DNA from: Aselliscus stoliczkanus
Lineage: Eukaryota > Chordata > Mammalia > Chiroptera > Hipposideridae
Length of the DNA stretch: 64,000 nt
Direction: 5' to 3'
NCBI GenBank assembly: GCA_033961575.1
Contig: CM066737.1
Location: 47,158,771-47,222,770 of the forward strand
Both the position numbers and the translations under genes were made by a program. Positions 45,324-55,090 of this stretch are shown piece by piece; position 1 is the stretch's first letter, and each line of letters opens with the position of its first letter. Under the pieces are notes generated by a model that was given only the letters and a program-made list of their open reading frames with translations, did no database searches and was not told where the DNA came from.

Positions 45324-45890
45324 TTACATTGCTGAATGTCTGTTATTGAGAAGGAGACATGAACCCTTACCTTCTGCTCTGGCTACTTCCCTAAGGTGAA
45401 AGAGAGCAGAGGTAGATGGTGGGATTGTAGGATAAAGTGTCCCACTCCTGGATTGTAGGATAGCCTTAGGGTCCTCAGAGGGAGCACTAGGAGAAGATGG
45501 GTATGGTGGAGGACATGATTCCGCCTGAGGGGTTGGAGGAGCCTGTGGTCCTTGAGAGATAGGGGGAGGCATGAGTAGGGGGTCACCAATAAGGTCTAAG
45601 CTTTGTTTCTGGTCTTGATAGAGGGCCATAAAGACCTGAACATATGGGACTTCTGACCATTTACCTTCCCTTTTGCATACTAAATCTAACTGCAAGATAG
45701 TATCATAGTTCGAACTTCCATTAATTGGCCAACATTTTTGGTCTCCTAGTTTGGGTTGGGGCCAAGCCTCATTGCAAAAAAAGATGAGGCATTCCATCTT
45801 TAAATTATAGGAATCAAATTTGTCACAGTGGTTAAGGATGTAATTGAAGGGAGAGTCCATTGGGATTGAAGTTAATGGCTCATTTCCCAT
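45324..45890 (-). pseudogene. ERV gag matrix domain, open
   Basis: Begins MGNEPLTSIPMDSP at 45890, with glycine 2 suited to N-myristoylation, and runs 188 codons to a stop at 45324. It includes LIFFCNEAWPQPKLGDQKCW and LDLVCKREGKWSEVPYVQVF, typical of class I (gamma-like) matrix. A proline-rich stretch (PPPISQGPQAPPTPQ, CPPPYPSSPSAP) with a PPPY late-domain-like motif follows. Matrix targets Gag to membranes. Only this part of gag is still open. Confidence 0.8.
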
Positions 45891-46178
45891 GCTGCAAAAG
45901 ATGAGAGACTCTAAGGAGAGTCCACAGGGCTGGGAGTCAAACCCGGAGCCTGGGCCACAGCTAGGTGAGGAAAAAACTCCCCTGTGAGGTGGCCCTCCAT
46001 GAGAGGTAGTTAGTCCCGCTGGATCCTCCAGAGTGTACTCCTCGGAGACATCCTGACTCAGATGCCAGACATCTCTGGTGCTTGGGTGGGCACTGCTGCC
46101 ACTTTGACTTAGACCACTTTGACTTAGACTAAGGCTTAGGCTTAGATACAGGACTCCTCCAAAGACTATGTCTAACAA
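45891..46178 (-). other. In-frame open extension upstream of gag
   Basis: The gag frame is open for 96 codons before the gag methionine. It starts at a methionine with the hydrophobic text MLDIVFGGVLYLSLSLSLS. Some gammaretroviruses have a similarly placed glycosylated-Gag leader. The SLSLSLS run derives from a short AGGCTTAGGCTTAG-like repeat, so this may be chance. Confidence 0.35.
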
Positions 46179-46980
46179 CCCGTGGTATCCATGGGTAGAG
46201 TGCTCAGCAACTTGTATCCCACTAGTTAAGTCATAACTATGACTCTATGAATGATCTAGGTAGGGAAGTTCGAAATAAAGTGAATGGGGATGGCACAAAA
46301 TGTTTCAGGTCCTGCTCTAAAATTTGGAGGTGAGCAAAGAAAACCCATAATGACCCTAAATAGGAAGAGGCAAAAGAAAAGGAAGAGGTTTGAAGAGATC
46401 CTTTGAGTTGAGGAGACCACGGGGGTTAGGCAAAAGAAAAGATGCATGGGCACTGCTCACAGAGGCCTGGCAATGGCTGAAGGAGATGTGGCATCCCAGC
46501 ACTTCAGAGCAGCATTTTTATGGCCTCTGCTCTAGGCTGCTACAGCAGTGCTGAGCTGGGTGAGGGGGAGAGTGTGGCAACGGTCTGTTGTCTTGACCTG
46601 GGATTCGGGGAGTGCTGCTGCAGGGGGGGTGCTGAAGAGGGGGCTGCTAGTCCTCCGTTCCCTCCCACAGGGGAAGCAGGAAGAGGCTAGACCCCACCCT
46701 GAGCCACATTCCCCACAGGCCCTCCCATCCAGGTGCCAGTGGCTACGCACTGTACCACTGCTGCTGGTGGAAATGCTCTCAGCAGCGGTGACCCGCCCCC
46801 ACCCCTGGAGAGGAGTCAGACAGTAGGCCTGGTGCTGGCTAAAGTTCCCAGAGGAGTTCAGTGAGATGATGAGAAAAGAAAAAAGCACAGATGTAAAATC
46901 AGGTCTTCAGCTAGACATTATGCCATAAGAGATCACAGAAGAATGAGCAAGAGGTTTTGGGTTCCCCTATATGTGCTTAT
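46179..46980 (-). other. ERV 5' leader
   Basis: Untranslated region between the primer-binding site and gag, GC-rich at 46540-46830. The 118- and 92-codon frames on opposite strands have no domain. A packaging signal would be expected here but cannot be recognised by eye. Confidence 0.5.
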
Positions 46981-46998
46981 CTCCTGGCTGCCTCGCCA
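46981..46998 (-). promoter_or_regulatory. ERV primer-binding site, tRNA-Arg type
   Basis: The plus strand reads CTCCTGGCTGCCTCGCCA, which should equal the 3' end of the primer tRNA. From memory, mammalian tRNA-Arg(ACG) ends CTCCTGGCTGGCTCGCCA, a 17/18 match. It lies about 12 bases from the U5 end (CAACA at about 47010). Confidence 0.6.
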
Positions 46999-47009
46999 AA
47001 TATGTTGTT

Positions 47010-47285
47010 GGAGAGTGGGCCATTCTCGGTGCAAAGTCCAGGTCCTTGGCAACTAGATCAAAGAATTGAATGAGATATCAGAGTAAAAAGTAGTTTATTA
47101 GAGGAGATAGTACATTTCAAAGAAGTGGAAGTAGGCCCAAGCAGTAGAGAATGGCTCAAGGGCCCATTATTAGAAGAGAAATTACATTCCAGGAGTTTGG
47201 AGCAGGCCACGTGCAAAGGCGTCTCAAAAGGCTCAAAAAAGGGAGAAAGGTGTTCAAAAAGGAAGAAGCGGTCAAAAAGAGCAGG
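47010..47285 (-). repeat. ERV 5' R-U5 (no U3)
   Basis: R is about 47082-47285 and U5 about 47010-47081. AATAAA is on the minus strand at 47094-47099, about 15 bp before the R/U5 border. The sequence stops at 47285 where transcription would start, and the target-site duplication follows at once. Confidence 0.7.
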
Positions 47286-47301
47286 GTCTTTAATCCATTT
47301 T

Positions 47302-47530
47302 GAATTTCTTCTCATGTATGGTGTAAGTACGTGGTCCATTTTCAGTTTTTTGCATGTGTCAGTCCAATTTTCTCAGCACACCGTTTATTAAAAGGACAAT
47401 CTTTACTCCAATGTAATTTCTTGCTTTCATTGTCATTGATTAGATGACCATATATGGATGGATTTATTCCTGGGCTCTCTATTCTGTTCCATTGGTCTAT
47501 GTGTCTGTTTTAATGACAGAACCATACTGT
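47302..47530 (-). pseudogene. L1-j ORF2 fragment right of the ERV
   Basis: Continues L1-j ORF2 exactly where 31231 left off ('tgaatttcttctcatgtatggtgta' character). It ends at 'accatactgt', where HAL1-2 begins. Confidence 0.8.
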
Positions 47531-49798
47531 TTTTTTATTTTTTTTATTTTATTAGTTTCAGGTGTACAACACAAGGCAATAGTTATACTCTTTACCCCCC
47601 AAAGTGACAACCCCCCTCCCCCAGTTCGCGACCCCACTCCCCCCCATATCATACATATCCATCACAACTATCCTGACTCCCCTCCACAGTATACTCCACA
47701 TCCCGTGACCATCCATATATTCAGTTACAGTTGGCATACAATACTATACAACATCAGTTTCAGGTGTACAGTGCAGTGATCAAGCCTCTACTCCATCCAT
47801 GAAGTGGTCTCCCTAACAAGACACGCCACAAAATTTTTACAACATTATTATATTCCTCGAACTCTGTTTCATATCCCTGTGGCAATATTGTAGTCGTCTA
47901 TTTATGCTGTCTAATCCCTTCCCCTACCCCCCATCCCCACCCCCCTCCCAACTAGCAACCCTCAGTTTTTCCTCTAAATCTACGAGTCTGTTTACTTTGA
48001 TCATTCACTCAGCTCTTCAGACTCCACACACAAGTGAGATCACATGGTACCTGTCCTTCTCCGACTGACTTATTTCACACAACATAATAGTCTCTTCACA
48101 ACATTATCAATTACATTCCCAGAACTGTCCCCATATCCCTGCAGCAACATTGTAGTCCCACCTACACTGTCCAAAACCTTCCCCCTCTCCCTTGTCCCCA
48201 CTCCCTCCCAGCCAGCAACCATCAGTTTTTCCTTTATATCCGCTTGATATGACTTCAATCTTCTTAAATTTACTGAGACTTGTTTTGTGGCCTAACATGA
48301 TGTATGTTGGAAAATGTCCCATGTGTACTTGAGAAGAATGTATATTCTGTTTTTTCAGGGTGAAATGCTCTAAAAATATCAACGAAGTCCAGCTGGTCTA
48401 AAATATCATTTAAAGCCCCTCTTTCTGTGTTGATTTTCTGTCTAAAGGGTATGTCCATTGGTGACAATGGTGTTGAAATCCCCTACTATGGTAGTGTTAC
48501 TGTTGATCTCTGTCTTTATGTTTATCAAAATCTGTTATATGCAATTAGGAGTTCCTATGTTGGGTGCATAGATGTTTATTAGGGTTATAGTGCCCTTCTT
48601 TGTCTTTTATTGTAGTCATTTTAAAGTCTATTTTGTCCAAAATAAGTATTGGTACCCCAGCTTTTTTTTTCTCATTTCCATTTGCATGAAATATCTTATT
48701 CCATCTGTAAACAGCATATACATGTGTCCTATTTTCTTATCCACTCAGCCACTCTCTGTCTTTTGATTGGAGCATTTAGCCCATTCACATTTAAAATGAT
48801 TATTGATAGGTGCGTATGTATTGCCATTTTGTTATTTGTATTCCTGGTCTCCCTGGGTTAGCTTGTTTACCCCTTTCTTTTGTTTAAAAAAGCCCTTTTT
48901 AACATTTCTTGCAATGCTGGCTTGGTGGTTATGAATTCCTTAAGCTTATTCTTTTCTGAGAAGCTCTTTATTTCTCCTTCAATTTTAAGTGATAGCCATG
49001 CTGGATAGAGCAATCTTGGTTGTAGGCCTTAATTTTGTGTCACTTTGAATATCTCCTGCCACTCCCTTCTGGCCTGCAGAGTTTCTGTAGACAAGTCAGC
49101 TGTTAGTCTAACAGGAGTTCCTTTGTATGTAACCTGCTGTCTTTCTCTTGCAGCCTCTAGGATTCTGTCTTTTTCTTTAACCTTTGCCATTTTAACTATG
49201 ATATATCGGTGTGGACCTGTTTGGGGTCAGCTTGTTTGGAACCCTCTGCACTTCTTGGGCATGTAGGTTGATTTCCTTCACCAGGGTAGGGAAGTTTTCA
49301 GTCATTTTTTCTTCAAATACATTCTCGACCCCTTGCTTCTTCTCTTCTCCTTCAGGTATTCCTATGATCCAACTGTTGTTTTGATTAATGTTGTCCGACA
49401 GGTCTCCTAAGCTATTTTCATTGTTTTCATTCTTTTTTCTTTTTGTTGTTCTAACTGGGTGATTTCTGCTATTTTGTTCTCTAAATCGCTGATCCGGTCC
49501 TCTGCTTCATCTAGTTTACTGGTGATTCCTTCGAGTGTTCTTCATGTCAGTTATTGTATTCTTTAGTACTAACTGGTTGTTTTTTTATGATTTATCTATC
49601 CTTCTTTATGTCCTCCCTAAGTTCCTTAAACGTTCTTATCATCAGTGGTGTAAACTCTGTCTCTGAAATGTTGGATTCCTCTATTTCATTTAGTTCCATT
49701 TCTAGAGGTTTCTTCTGATCTTTTACTTGGGACATATTTCTTTGTTTTTTCATTCTGGCTGTCACTCTGTGATTTCTTTGATGGATTACATAGATCAC
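47531..49798 (-). mobile_element. HAL1-2: second ORF1-only L1
   Basis: Minus-strand order: ORF1 remnant (49798-48890), endonuclease fragment (48870-48241), partial 3'UTR duplicate (48240-48090), full 3'UTR (48085-47545). The junction word 'cagtttttcctttatatc' joining 3'UTR to endonuclease is the same as in HAL1-1, and so are two internal deletions. HAL1-2 keeps about 180 bp more endonuclease (48241-48420). Its right-hand duplication is not found, so its 5' end is uncertain. Confidence 0.75.
48890..49798 (-). pseudogene. HAL1-2 ORF1, broken
   Basis: The N-terminal 68 codons (49592-49798) include MKKQRNMSQVKDQKK. Later parts encode the RNA-binding and C-terminal domains in other frames. A small deletion near 49205 and frameshifts at 49540-49580 disable it, in contrast to the intact HAL1-1 copy. 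Confidence 0.8.
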
Positions 49799-51000
49799 CT
49801 ATGCTTCTCAATCATTGCTGGATGCTCCTGTTCTCTGTGTCCTTTATATTTTGATTGCACAGTCTTGTATTCCTGTCCCGTGTGTTCCAGAGGTATTGCT
49901 GTTGAAGTTGCTCTTTAATTGCTTTTGGCTTGTCAGAGGTTGGGATTGAATTCGGACTGATTAACTTGGAAAATTAGCTCTATTCACAGTGTATGGGATG
50001 CTGTGTGGAGGTTGATCCCCTCAGAAGAGTCTTAGCCACTGTGAGTTCTTGTGCCTGATGAAAATGTACTTTGAGAGTGCCACTTGTAGGTTCAACCAGG
50101 CAGTACTCTGGTTTTGTCTAACACTGGCCTCTGGGTATATTGGTTGTGGTGTCTCTTGGGCAGGGCTTCCACTCAGTGCTGTTTCAGACCTGCCTGTTCC
50201 TGGTCCATAGCTACCTGGTGAGTGGCTCAATGTTGTATGCAGTTGGCGGCTGCCAATGTTGGACCTGGGGTCTTTTAGGGATTGTCTCCATGTGAACTGA
50301 AGCTGGCTGCCCCCTATATTGGTCCTAAGGCAGTTTAGGAAAAGGCCTAGGGCCCCTTAGGCCTGCTGCCACCATTCAGATGCTGGGAAGGCCCACCCAT
50401 TGAAAGAGGCTCTTTAGGGGCATGTGTCTGGCTACTTGACCTTATGTTGATGGTGCCTCTGTGATGTGGGACTACCTTGGCAGGATGGAGTTCAACAGAG
50501 TAATGCAAAATGATTGGTAGTTTTTAAGGTATTAGTGCAGATTCAGATCTTACACCAATACCTGGCCTGTGACCCCCTTGTGTAGCATTCCAAGGGCACT
50601 ATAGCCAGCCTCCACCTGACACTCACAGATTCACACAAGCTACTCTCGAGTGGTGCCATTTTGTGGTCACTGAACACCACAAAGATGACCCCAGGGCTCT
50701 GCAAACCACCTTCTGTTGTAAAAAACTTTTCCATAGTTTGTGGGCATGGGGTTAGTCACCCTGGCCCCATGATTGCCCCTGGTAATGCAGCTGTAGGTGG
50801 GCAAGGTGGTGTTATAGGTGTGTAAAGGCTGTGGTGTGTAATTTCTACAAATTTAGTGTAGTCTCAGCTCGTGGACCAGTGCTACTTTCACATCCACTAC
50901 ATAAAACAAAAACAAAGCAAGGCAACCCAACAACACCAAAAACAAATACACTTCCATGGAAACTCCATAAGCAATGATCAGACAGGAGTAACAAAAGTAT
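49799..51000. other. Unassigned 1.2 kb between HAL1-2 ORF1 and mini-L1
   Basis: Moderately GC-rich. It directly follows the ORF1 upstream word 'acatagatcaccta'. It could be a divergent L1 5'UTR or a separate insertion. I find no counterpart elsewhere in the window and no gene. Confidence 0.4.
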
Positions 51001-51020
51001 ATAAAAGAGACCCAAAGAGA

Positions 51021-52274
51021 GCTTCATTTTTTCAGGGTTGGGCTCTCCCACAGAGAGTCAGATCCGGGACCACATTGATCTGCTGAAACTGGTGCAGGAG
51101 TGTATGTGTGCTTGTGCACGCATGTGGCCTCGTATTTCCACCCTCTGCCCTGCTTGTGCTGCAGAGTCAAGGAAACGCCGGGCGGGTGCACTCTGGCTTC
51201 AACAGGCTGCTCACTGAGAGGCAGGAGTGAGCAAGCCGCCTTGGGTCCCCTCTCTCCTCATTATTTGTGCAGAGTTGCTAGGCTGGTGGTTGGCTATCGG
51301 GCAGCTCAGCCTAATCTGCAAGCGGCTGATTAGGACAGGCTGAGACTGGGAGTTTTCCTGAGAGTGTTGGGCCGGGAGCTGTGCACCTGCACGATCTGCT
51401 TGGGGCTTTTCTGGCGAGTTTGTGTGGGCTGGTTGCAGGTGCAGGAGTGCATGCTGCTCTGACTTGGTGGGGGCCACTGACGACATCTAGTGGTGCCTTG
51501 GGAGTCTGCCCCGCCCACCGAGAGCTGTGTTGCCAGAGGCACCCTGAGCCCCTGGTGCTTGGCCCCCAACTTTGCAGGCCACAGAGGGCTTTTTTGCAGC
51601 AGCAGACAACCTGCAACAACCTGTGAAGATTTTTTTGGTAGTGAGCACGGTTCCAGAGCACACAGCACCTAATTGCAGAAAACTCACTGCAAGCCTGAGA
51701 CGGAGGCTGTGCATAACACGTTGAGACCTTCCCCCCAACAGCTGGTGCTCAGTCGCCCAGAGACTATTGCTGAGCAAGTGGTCTGCAGATTAAAGAGGAC
51801 AGGGAGCCCCCCACCCTTTTTTTTTTCATTTATTATTATTTTTTTCTCTTCTTTCTAGGTGATCTATCTAATACATTGAAGCCATCACAGGGACGTGAAA
51901 GACAGTTTGGTAATATAATAATGTTGTAAACATTTTGTGGAGTGTCAGATGGTCACATGTCTTGTTAGGGAGTCCACTTCATGGATGGAGTAGTGGCTTG
52001 ATCACTGCACTGTGCACCTGAATCTGATGCTGTATAATATTGTATGCCAACTGTAATTGAATATATAGATAGTCACAGGATGTGGATTATACTGTGGAAG
52101 GGAGTCAAAGGAATTGTAATAGATATGTATGATATAGAAGGAGGAGTGGGGTGGTGAATTGGGGGGGGAGTTGTCACTTTGAGGGGTAAAAATTATAACT
52201 ATTGCACTGTGTTGGACACCTGAAACTAATTAAAAAATGTTTATTTAACAATAAAAGAATTAAAAATAATAATA
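51021..52274 (+). mobile_element. Mini-L1: 5'UTR fused directly to 3'UTR, no ORFs
   Basis: 51021-51883 is plus-strand L1 5'UTR, ending with the words just upstream of ORF1 ('ctaggtgatctatctaatac'). At about 51883-51890 it jumps to 3'UTR ('cacagggacgtgaaagacag') and continues to the usual end and an A-rich tail. ATAAAAGAGACCCAAAGAGA (51001-51020) and ATAAAAGAGACACAAACAGA (52275-52294) flank it, so it moved as a unit. Both ORFs, about 5-6 kb, are missing. Confidence 0.75.
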
Positions 52275-52294
52275 ATAAAAGAGACACAAACAGA

Positions 52295-53871
52295 AACAGG
52301 GGAACAAAATAGGAAAACAGTGACCAAAGCAATGTCCAGATAAACAAGTCTGAGGAACAATGATAAAAAGAAAACAGATGAAAGAAAAGAAGGAAAGGGA
52401 CAAAAAGATGAAAGAGAAAGAAAAAAAATAACAAAGAAAAAAGGTGGAAGAAAAAAGAAGAAAAAAAAAGGAAAAAGTAATTTAAAAAAAAAAAAACAGG
52501 AAAAAAGAAATTAAAAAAGGAAAGGCTCTCCACCTACTTTAATCTGCAGACCACTTGCTCAGCAACAGAGAGTCTCTGGGCATCTCAGCACCAGCTATGT
52601 TGGAGGAGAGGGCTCAGTGCATCATTTGCTGGCCTCCCTCTCAAGCTTGCATTGAGCTTCCTGCATTTAGCTGCTTTGTGCTCTGGAACCATGTTCACCA
52701 CCAAAAATCCTCACAGGTTGTTGAGGGTTGTCTGCTGCTGCAAAAATCCTCTGGGGCCTGTAGAGGTGGGAGCCAGGCTCCACAGGCTCAGGGTGCCCCC
52801 AGCAACACAGCTCTAGATGGGCACCACAGTGTGTGGCCAGTGGCCCCCACCAAGTCAGAGCAGCATGCACTTCTGCACACACAACCAGCCTGCACAAACT
52901 CACCAGGAATGCCCTGGTTGGATTACGCAGGTGCACAGCTCATTGCCCAACACTCCCAGGAAAACTCCCAGTCTCAGCCTGTCCCAATCAGCCACTTGCA
53001 CATCAGGCCAAGCAGCCCGACAGTCAATTGCCAGCCTGGCAACTCTGCATATGCAGTGTGGAGAGCAGGGACCCAAGGAGGCTGGAGCACACTCCTGTGT
53101 CTCAATGAGCAGCCTGTTGGAGCCAGAGTGCTTCCACCAGGTGTTTCCATCGCTACGCAGCACAAGCAGTGAGGAGGGTAGGGATCCAAGGCTGCATGTG
53201 CACCCACGCACACACGCACTCCTGCAGCAATTCCAACAGACCAGTGTGGTCCCAGACCTCACCCTCTGTGCAAGGGCCCAACCCTGAAAAAATGGTGCCC
53301 TCCTGTACACTACTCGTGTGCAAGCTCCACACCAGGGAACAATGGTCCCAAAACCTTCAGCTCCCTCCCCAAAGGTGCTCAGTTCAGTCCTTCCCCACAG
53401 GCTTCTGGGACCCACTCACACAGCTACTCACTCCATCAGGGACCAGGTGAGTGCTCACCAGCAAGCAATTCTGTGTGCTGGCTCCACTGGTTCTGTAGCC
53501 ACCCTCAGCCTCACCGAGTTGAGCAAAGAGAGCTCTCACTAATTTCTACTGTCAGCTATCGTGGAACTCCTCTTCCTAGCAAAGTAACTCTGGGCTATTG
53601 AGCTCAGTGTGGGCCCGGAGGGTCTTGCACCCAACCAGGGAAGCCTCTCCACTGTTGAGGTGTCCCTTATGGGATTTGCCCTATCTCATATCCACTCCTC
53701 CTACCAGACTCGACGTGGCCTCCTCTTGAAGTCCTTCATTTGGAGGTTCTATTCATCTAGTGTTCAGGGAACTTCTAAGGTTGAATGTTGTATAAATTAT
53801 TTGTAATTTTGGTATAATTCTGGGAAGCAGTTGGCACAACATCTTTCTATTCCCCCATCTTACCAGAAGTC
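52295..53871 (-). promoter_or_regulatory. L1-j 5'UTR / presumed promoter
   Basis: A purine-rich tract (52370-52525) is followed by GC-rich 5'UTR matching L1-k and HAL1-1, with one ~111-bp monomer unit near 53075-53185. It starts (minus) at GGGACTTCTGGTAAGATGG, 53871. It forms a 750-bp inverted repeat with the mini-L1 5'UTR. The frames on both strands (up to 205 codons) are incidental. Confidence 0.6.
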
Positions 53872-53886
53872 CCAATGAAAACTGTT

Positions 53887-53997
53887 ATTTTTATTTATTT
53901 TTTTTGAGGGCAGTGTCACTGGCCCTCATATGTGGGACCCAAACTGGGGTCACTGGCTTCCCAAGCCAGTGCTTTAACCACCGCGCCACTCAGCCGG
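53887..53997 (-). mobile_element. Short VES-type SINE at the L1-j right border
   Basis: Reverse VES ending GCGCCACTCAGCCGGTCC. It inserted in the L1-j target-site copy and duplicated it: TCCCAATGAAAACTGTT (53870-53886) and TCCCAATGAGAACTCTT (53998-54014). Confidence 0.9.
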
Positions 53998-54072
53998 TCC
54001 CAATGAGAACTCTTAATCAACCTTCTTTTCCTTAGAATCAGTTATCATCTGGATTATAAAAAATAGCCCTGA

Positions 54073-54150
54073 GGGCCGGCCGAGTGGCGCGATGCTTGGG
54101 GACCCGGTTCGGGTCCACATATGAGGGCCAGTAACACTGCCCTCAAAAAA
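54073..54150 (+). mobile_element. VES-type SINE with internal deletion
   Basis: GGGCCGGCCGAGTGGCGC head, then about 20 bp missing around 'gatgcttggggacc', then normal end. AAAATAGCCCTGA lies at 54060-54072 and 54152-54164. Confidence 0.9.
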
Positions 54151-54269
54151 AAAAATAGCCCTGACACTCTCCCTGTTCCCAAAGTTACTGCACATCACTC
54201 CCTTGATCTGGTTTCCATTTTGTGCCCAAAGTAATATTTCAAAAGAGCAAATCTGAATCCATTACCATT

Positions 54270-54450
54270 CTTTATTTATTAAATTTATTGGGGTTACATT
54301 GTTTAATAAAATTATATAGATTTCAGGTGTACATTTCTATAATACATCACCTGTGTATTGCACTGTTATGTTAGTTCACCATCTAGAGTCAGTTTTCTTT
54401 TCATAACCATATATTTGACCACCTTTTCCCTCCATTCTTTAGCCATGATT
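54270..54450 (-). mobile_element. Old L1 3'UTR fragment
   Basis: Antisense L1 end ('aaatttattggggttacattg', 'agatttcaggtgtacatttc', 'catctagagtcagttttc'), matching the 3' end of L1-g at 22020-22150. Confidence 0.65.
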
Positions 54451-55090
54451 CCCCACTGCCTTCAGGATATAATCCAGACTCTTTAGCATGGCCTATAGGG
54501 ACCCTGGCCATCACTTAAATCAGTCAAGCTTCTTCTGTTGCTGAGACATCCAGAAAATACCATGTTCTTCAATCCTTTGCAATCTTGCATGTGTTCTTCC
54601 GTTTGTTAATAATACTCTTTTCCCCTTCCTCACTTAGCTAACTTACTGTTGTTGTTTTTTTCAAATCACCCTGCCCCCTTTAAACTGGATTTAATGCCCC
54701 TATTCTATATCCTTGTATCACCCTATGTCATAGCTTTGGTCACACTATCTGTTTATTTGTTCCCCTTCTGTCTGTGGCTCCATTTCATTCATCTGCTTGA
54801 TTGGTCTTACCTATGTGAGAACATATTTTAAAGAATTGACAACAGTGCCTGGCACAAAAATGCATTTGAAAAATATTAGCTTTTACTATTCTAGCTCCAG
54901 ACTTAATTAGCTGAGAATGTTCAAGTGGATGCAGGTAGGTTTCTATTAAGTAGATGTTAGAGGAGAGGGGTTAGTTTCTTAGAGGCCAAGTATCCTAGAG
55001 AGCTCATGCAGGGTCAAAGAGGCCAATGCTTGGTTAGCTGTGTTTTGCACTATCTGTTTTGGGAGAATACCTGTCTTAGCCTCTTTGGGA
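54451..55090. other. Unique sequence
   Basis: No gene or repeat recognised; frames are short. Confidence 0.35.

Larger units (their letters stand above)
31232..47285 (-). mobile_element. Class I endogenous retrovirus, apparently an L1-copied transcript
   Basis: Reading the minus strand from 47285 there is R-U5 without U3, a primer-binding site, a gag leader, gag, protease, then (beyond L1-k) an env TM remnant, a polypurine tract, and U3-R without U5, followed by about three A. This is the layout of a retroviral mRNA, not of a provirus. It is flanked by a 16-bp duplication within L1-j ORF2. ERV sequence itself is 44136-47285 and 31232-33796, about 5.7 kb. I recognise no reverse-transcriptase or integrase region, so pol seems deleted. 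Frames are broken; it cannot be functional. Confidence 0.75.
28941..53871 (-). mobile_element. L1-j: outer L1 host of the whole nested block
   Basis: The 3' end starts at 28941 and runs through 3'UTR and ORF2 to 31231, resumes after the ERV at 47286, and stops in ORF2 at 47530. The 5' end at about 53871 begins GGGACTTCTGGTAAGATGG on the minus strand, matching HAL1-1's GGGACTTCAGTAAAATGG start. CAATGAGAACTCTT-type duplications at both ends show that these are ends of one insertion. ORF1 and the first part of ORF2 expected between 47530 and the 5'UTR are replaced by HAL1-2 sequence. Confidence 0.7.

Noticed and set aside
45324..46178. 284-codon frame as a domesticated gag gene
   Set aside because: Only the matrix part is open; capsid, nucleocapsid and protease directly downstream are frameshifted and carry stops, as expected of decay.
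31232..47285. Ordinary integrated provirus
   Set aside because: LTR ends are unequal (no 5' U3, no 3' U5) and the flanking duplication is 16 bp.
51875..51895. Mini-L1 as a spliced L1 transcript copy
   Set aside because: The junction lacks GT/AG borders; both parents share a TCACAG word at the join, favouring a microhomology deletion.
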